This document shows positions 5,276-7,280 of a DNA stretch of 7,280 nt, in pieces. The DNA is taken from the NCBI GenBank assembly GCA_946477805.1, contig CAMKZP010000186.1, forward strand, positions 1 to 7,280, given 5' to 3'. The notes under the pieces were generated by a model. That model saw only the letters and a list, made by a program, of their open reading frames with translations, was not told the DNA's origin and searched no databases. Source of the DNA: an uncultured Enterobacter sp. Lineage in GTDB: Bacteria; Pseudomonadota; Gammaproteobacteria; Enterobacterales; Enterobacteriaceae. The position numbers and the translations under genes are program-made. Within the stretch, counting starts at the first letter, position 1, and each line of letters opens with the position of its first letter.

Positions 5276-7183
5276 TTAACGCGTGACGTCATGAATAACG
5301 TACTTGCCGCGCCTGACGGCCTGACGCCGCCAGAGAAGTAAAACAAGCGTAGAAATAGCGGTTCCAGCCAGGGCCGCGCCAAACCAGCCTGCGGCGGCCG
5401 TTAGCCCGCCCATACCGGCGTGGTGCAGTAAAAAGAGGGAGAAAATGCCTGCCCCTGGCGTGGATAGCCCCAACCCCATCGCGCCGACAATGGCCCCCGT
5501 TGCCATGGAGCCGAGGACAAACGCGCCAATCACCCGGAGAGGGTCTTCTATCGCCATCGGGATCGCCCCTTCGGTTATACCCGCCAGCCCCAGCAGCCAC
5601 GTCGATTTGCCGGTTTCGATTTCAAACTGTTTAAAGAGATGAGGCGCCAGCATCGTCGATGCGGTCACGGTAAAGGCCGAGACCATTTTGACGGAGGCAA
5701 AAATCGCATAGGGCCCGTAAACCCCGTTGGCCATCGCCCCGAGACAAAACGCATAGGCGGCTTTGTTTACCGGGCCGCCCAGATCGAACGAGCACATAAA
5801 TCCGAGCAGGATCCCGAGCACCAGCGCATTTGCGCCGGAAAGGCCGTTGAGCCAGGCCGTTAGCGCGTTGTTAACCCACGCCACCGGCTCGCCGATGGCA
5901 AACAGCATCAGGCTGCCTGCGCCCAGCACGCCGATAACCGGATAGAGGTAATAGGTTAAAAAGCCGTTGTAGCGATGGCTGAGGCGAAGATGTTTTTTTA
6001 CCCAGCGCATCAGGTAGCCCGCGATCAGCCCGCCCGCAACCGCTCCCAGGAAACCGGCGCCGATCATGTTGGCGGCTAAACCGGCCGCAAAGCCCGGGGC
6101 CAGCGCGGGTTTATCCGCCAGCGAGTAAGCGGTGTAAGCCGCGAGCACGGGCACCATCAAAATGCCGAGCATGCCGCCGCCGAGCTTGCGGTACATCCAC
6201 AGCCACGAGTTTTCCTGATCGAACAGGTGCTGCAGGCCGAGCATCTGCGCCAGCAGCACCGACACGGCCAGCACCGTTCCGCCGGCCACAATCAGCGGCA
6301 CCGCAAAAGAGATACCGCTCAGCAGCGCCTGCTTGAGTTCCGTTTTCACGCTCTTTTTTTGCGCCTCTTCAGCCCGTGCCGGGGACGAGGACGGCAACGC
6401 CAGCGCGCGCTCAAGTAACGCTTCGGCATGGCGCAGGGGTTCTGTCACCGCCACCGAAAGTGCCGGGATGCCTTCAAAACGTTCGCTCTCTTTGATCGCC
6501 ACGTCCGCCGCAAAAATACAGGCCCGCGCCGTCTGCAGCTGATGCGGGGTAATACGCCCTTCGATTCCGTTAGCCCCCTGTTTTTCAACCACCACGTTAA
6601 TGCCCAGCCTGCGCCCCGCTTTTTCCAGGTACTCCGCGGCCATATAGGTATGGGCAATACCGGCCGGACACGCGGTGACGCAGACGACGGTTGGCGCATT
6701 CACCGGAGCGGCTACTGCACGCGCCTGCGGCACATCGTCCAGCGCCGCCAGCAGGCCTTCCGCCGTGGCTGCGGCCATCACCCTGGCCCGAAGAGCGTCA
6801 TCCGCCAGGCGGGACGTCAGCTCCGTTAAGACCTGAATGTGCGTCGAACCCGCCTCGACGGGCGGAATGGCAAGCAGGAAGATAAGCTCGATCTTTTCCG
6901 GGCCGTCCACGCCTTCCCACGCCAGCGGTTCGCTCAGCGTCGCCACCGCAAAAGCCGCTTCCTTCACCGCGTTCGATTTGCCATGCGGCACAGCCAGCCC
7001 TTCGCCCAGCGCGGTTGGCCCCAGTGATTCGCGGTGGAATACTTCCGTCAAAAATGCATCGCTGTCGGTTATCTTGCCCAGCGCCGCCAGCCGCAGCGTA
7101 AGCTGGTGGATAGCCTCCTCCCGGCTGGCGTAGTGCGCCTGCACGCATACGGCGCTGGGGTGGGTCAGGGTCGTCAGGTTCAT
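5276..7183 (-). CDS. mngA: PTS 2-O-alpha-mannosyl-D-glycerate transporter, EIIABC fusion
   Basis: MngA imports mannosylglycerate across the inner membrane and phosphorylates it at mannose C6 using phosphate from HPr. Three fructose-family PTS domains lie in order. EIIA (about 1-145) has phospho-His67 in LAVPHGK. EIIB (about 163-262) has phospho-Cys172 in VTACPAGIAHT. The EIIC membrane domain (about 281-620) carries GPVNKAAYAF and the GITE motif (535-538). I chose the ATG at 7181-7183 (635 residues, MNLTTLTH): GAGGA at 7189-7193 is five bases from it but only two from the adjacent ATG at 7184-7186. A GTG at 7193-7195 would overlap that ribosome site. E. coli MngA is usually given as 658 residues through an upstream start. 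An in-frame TGA directly before the GTG (7192-7194 lies in another frame; ATG-TGA starts at 7197) leaves no longer ATG-initiated frame here. The linker holds a slippery A-run. The GntR-family repressor MngR expected upstream is not in the window. Confidence 0.96.
   Translation of the reverse strand: MNLTTLTHPSAVCVQAHYASREEAIHQLTLRLAALGKITDSDAFLTEVFHRESLGPTALGEGLAVPHGKSNAVKEAAFAVATLSEPLAWEGVDGPEKIELIFLLAIPPVEAGSTHIQVLTELTSRLADDALRARVMAAATAEGLLAALDDVPQARAVAAPVNAPTVVCVTACPAGIAHTYMAAEYLEKAGRRLGINVVVEKQGANGIEGRITPHQLQTARACIFAADVAIKESERFEGIPALSVAVTEPLRHAEALLERALALPSSSPARAEEAQKKSVKTELKQALLSGISFAVPLIVAGGTVLAVSVLLAQMLGLQHLFDQENSWLWMYRKLGGGMLGILMVPVLAAYTAYSLADKPALAPGFAAGLAANMIGAGFLGAVAGGLIAGYLMRWVKKHLRLSHRYNGFLTYYLYPVIGVLGAGSLMLFAIGEPVAWVNNALTAWLNGLSGANALVLGILLGFMCSFDLGGPVNKAAYAFCLGAMANGVYGPYAIFASVKMVSAFTVTASTMLAPHLFKQFEIETGKSTWLLGLAGITEGAIPMAIEDPLRVIGAFVLGSMATGAIVGAMGLGLSTPGAGIFSLFLLHHAGMGGLTAAAGWFGAALAGTAISTLVLLLWRRQAVRRGKYVIHDVTR
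6318..6361 (-). other. dnaX-type slippery heptamer and downstream hairpin inside mngA
   Basis: In the EIIB-EIIC linker mngA reads CAA-AAA-AAG-AGC, so the heptamer A-AAA-AAG (6353-6359) lies in the exact frame used for -1 frameshifting in E. coli dnaX. A purine-rich AAGAGG lies just upstream. A hairpin (CTC-A-AGCAG, GCG loop, CTGCT-GAG; 6318-6337) starts 15 nt downstream. Efficient -1 sites usually have shorter spacers (about 5-9 nt) and a ribosome-binding-like element about 10 nt upstream, so activity is uncertain. Slippage would end about 80 codons later at a TAA, giving EIIAB without the membrane domain. Confidence 0.3.
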
Positions 7184-7188
7184 CATGA

Positions 7189-7193
7189 TCCTC
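7189..7193 (-). promoter_or_regulatory. Ribosome binding site that decides the mngA start
   Basis: The minus strand reads GTGAGGATCATGATGAAC. GAGGA is five bases from the second ATG (7181-7183), two from the first ATG (7184-7186), and overlaps the codons of the longer GTG start (7193-7195). Spacing favours the second ATG. Confidence 0.65.
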
Positions 7194-7210
7194 ACATGTG
7201 CGTGGTTTTT

Positions 7211-7233
7211 GTCTGACGGCGATTGTTACAGAC
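7211..7233. promoter_or_regulatory. Possible operator half-sites upstream of mngA
   Basis: GTCTG (7211-7215) and CAGAC (7229-7233) form a five-base inverted repeat with a 13-base gap, centred about 39 bases before the chosen mngA start. HutC-type GntR regulators, the group that includes MngR, are known to prefer GTCT/AGAC half-sites, but usually adjacent rather than this far apart. Only 51 upstream bases are genomic, so no promoter can be defined. Confidence 0.2.
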
Positions 7234-7234
7234 C

Positions 7235-7280
7235 CTGTCTCTTATACACATCTCCGAGCCCACGAGACAGGCAGAAATCT
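7235..7280. other. Illumina Nextera (Tn5) adapter left on the sequence end
   Basis: Position 7235 begins CTGTCTCTTATACACATCT (7235-7253), the 19-base Tn5 mosaic end. It is followed by CCGAGCCCACGAGAC (7254-7268), the Nextera read-2 side adapter, then the 8-base index AGGCAGAA (7269-7276), and ATCT (7277-7280), the first bases of the constant flow-cell tail. All parts occur in library order with no mismatch. This is library-construction sequence that was not trimmed, so it should not be annotated as biology or as an insertion sequence. The genomic sequence ends at 7234, which marks a contig end. Confidence 0.98.

Noticed and set aside
7235..7280. Tn5/IS50 end or insertion sequence at the right edge
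   Set aside because: The mosaic end is followed directly by Nextera adapter, index and flow-cell tail sequence, which no natural transposon has.
1..7280. A novel defence, mobile or biosynthetic system
   Set aside because: All coding capacity is taken by four known genes in the E. coli order. There are no repeats of CRISPR type, no integrase or transposase and no tRNA.

Overview
The window is chromosomal DNA from a member of the Enterobacteriaceae. CydA is 522 residues with every known haem and quinol residue in its E. coli position, MngB matches E. coli MngB in length (877 residues), and the order mngA-mngB-cydA-cydB is the E. coli order. Divergence in mngAB suggests a relative such as Enterobacter, Lelliottia or Leclercia rather than E. 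coli itself; the genus is an inference. All four genes lie on the minus strand, so transcription runs from high to low coordinates.

Layout from right to left. Positions 7235-7280 are not genomic: they are an Illumina Nextera (Tn5) adapter with an 8-base index, so the true sequence ends at 7234, about 50 bases upstream of mngA. Next come mngA (5276-7183), a three-domain PTS permease for 2-O-alpha-mannosyl-D-glycerate, and mngB (2621-5254), the GH38 hydrolase that splits the phosphorylated sugar. They are 21 bases apart and form one transcription unit, closed by a strong rho-independent terminator (2577-2604). A 676-base AT-rich intergenic region (1945-2620) holds the cydAB control region: ArcA-like repeats, a perfect FNR box, a probable promoter, a second FNR-like box over the inferred start, and a leader of about 290 nt rich in inverted repeats. 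Then come cydA (376-1944) and the first 120 codons of cydB (1-360, cut by the window edge).

The genes serve two unrelated purposes. MngA imports and phosphorylates mannosylglycerate, a compatible solute used here as a carbon source, and MngB releases mannose-6-phosphate and glycerate. CydAB is the high-affinity cytochrome bd-I quinol oxidase used when oxygen is scarce.

I see no mobile element, CRISPR array, tRNA or defence system, and no complete undescribed system. The points most worth a second look are the adapter at the right end, the structured cydA leader with its repeated Shine-Dalgarno motif and mini-ORF, and a dnaX-type slippery heptamer in frame in the EIIB-EIIC linker of mngA.
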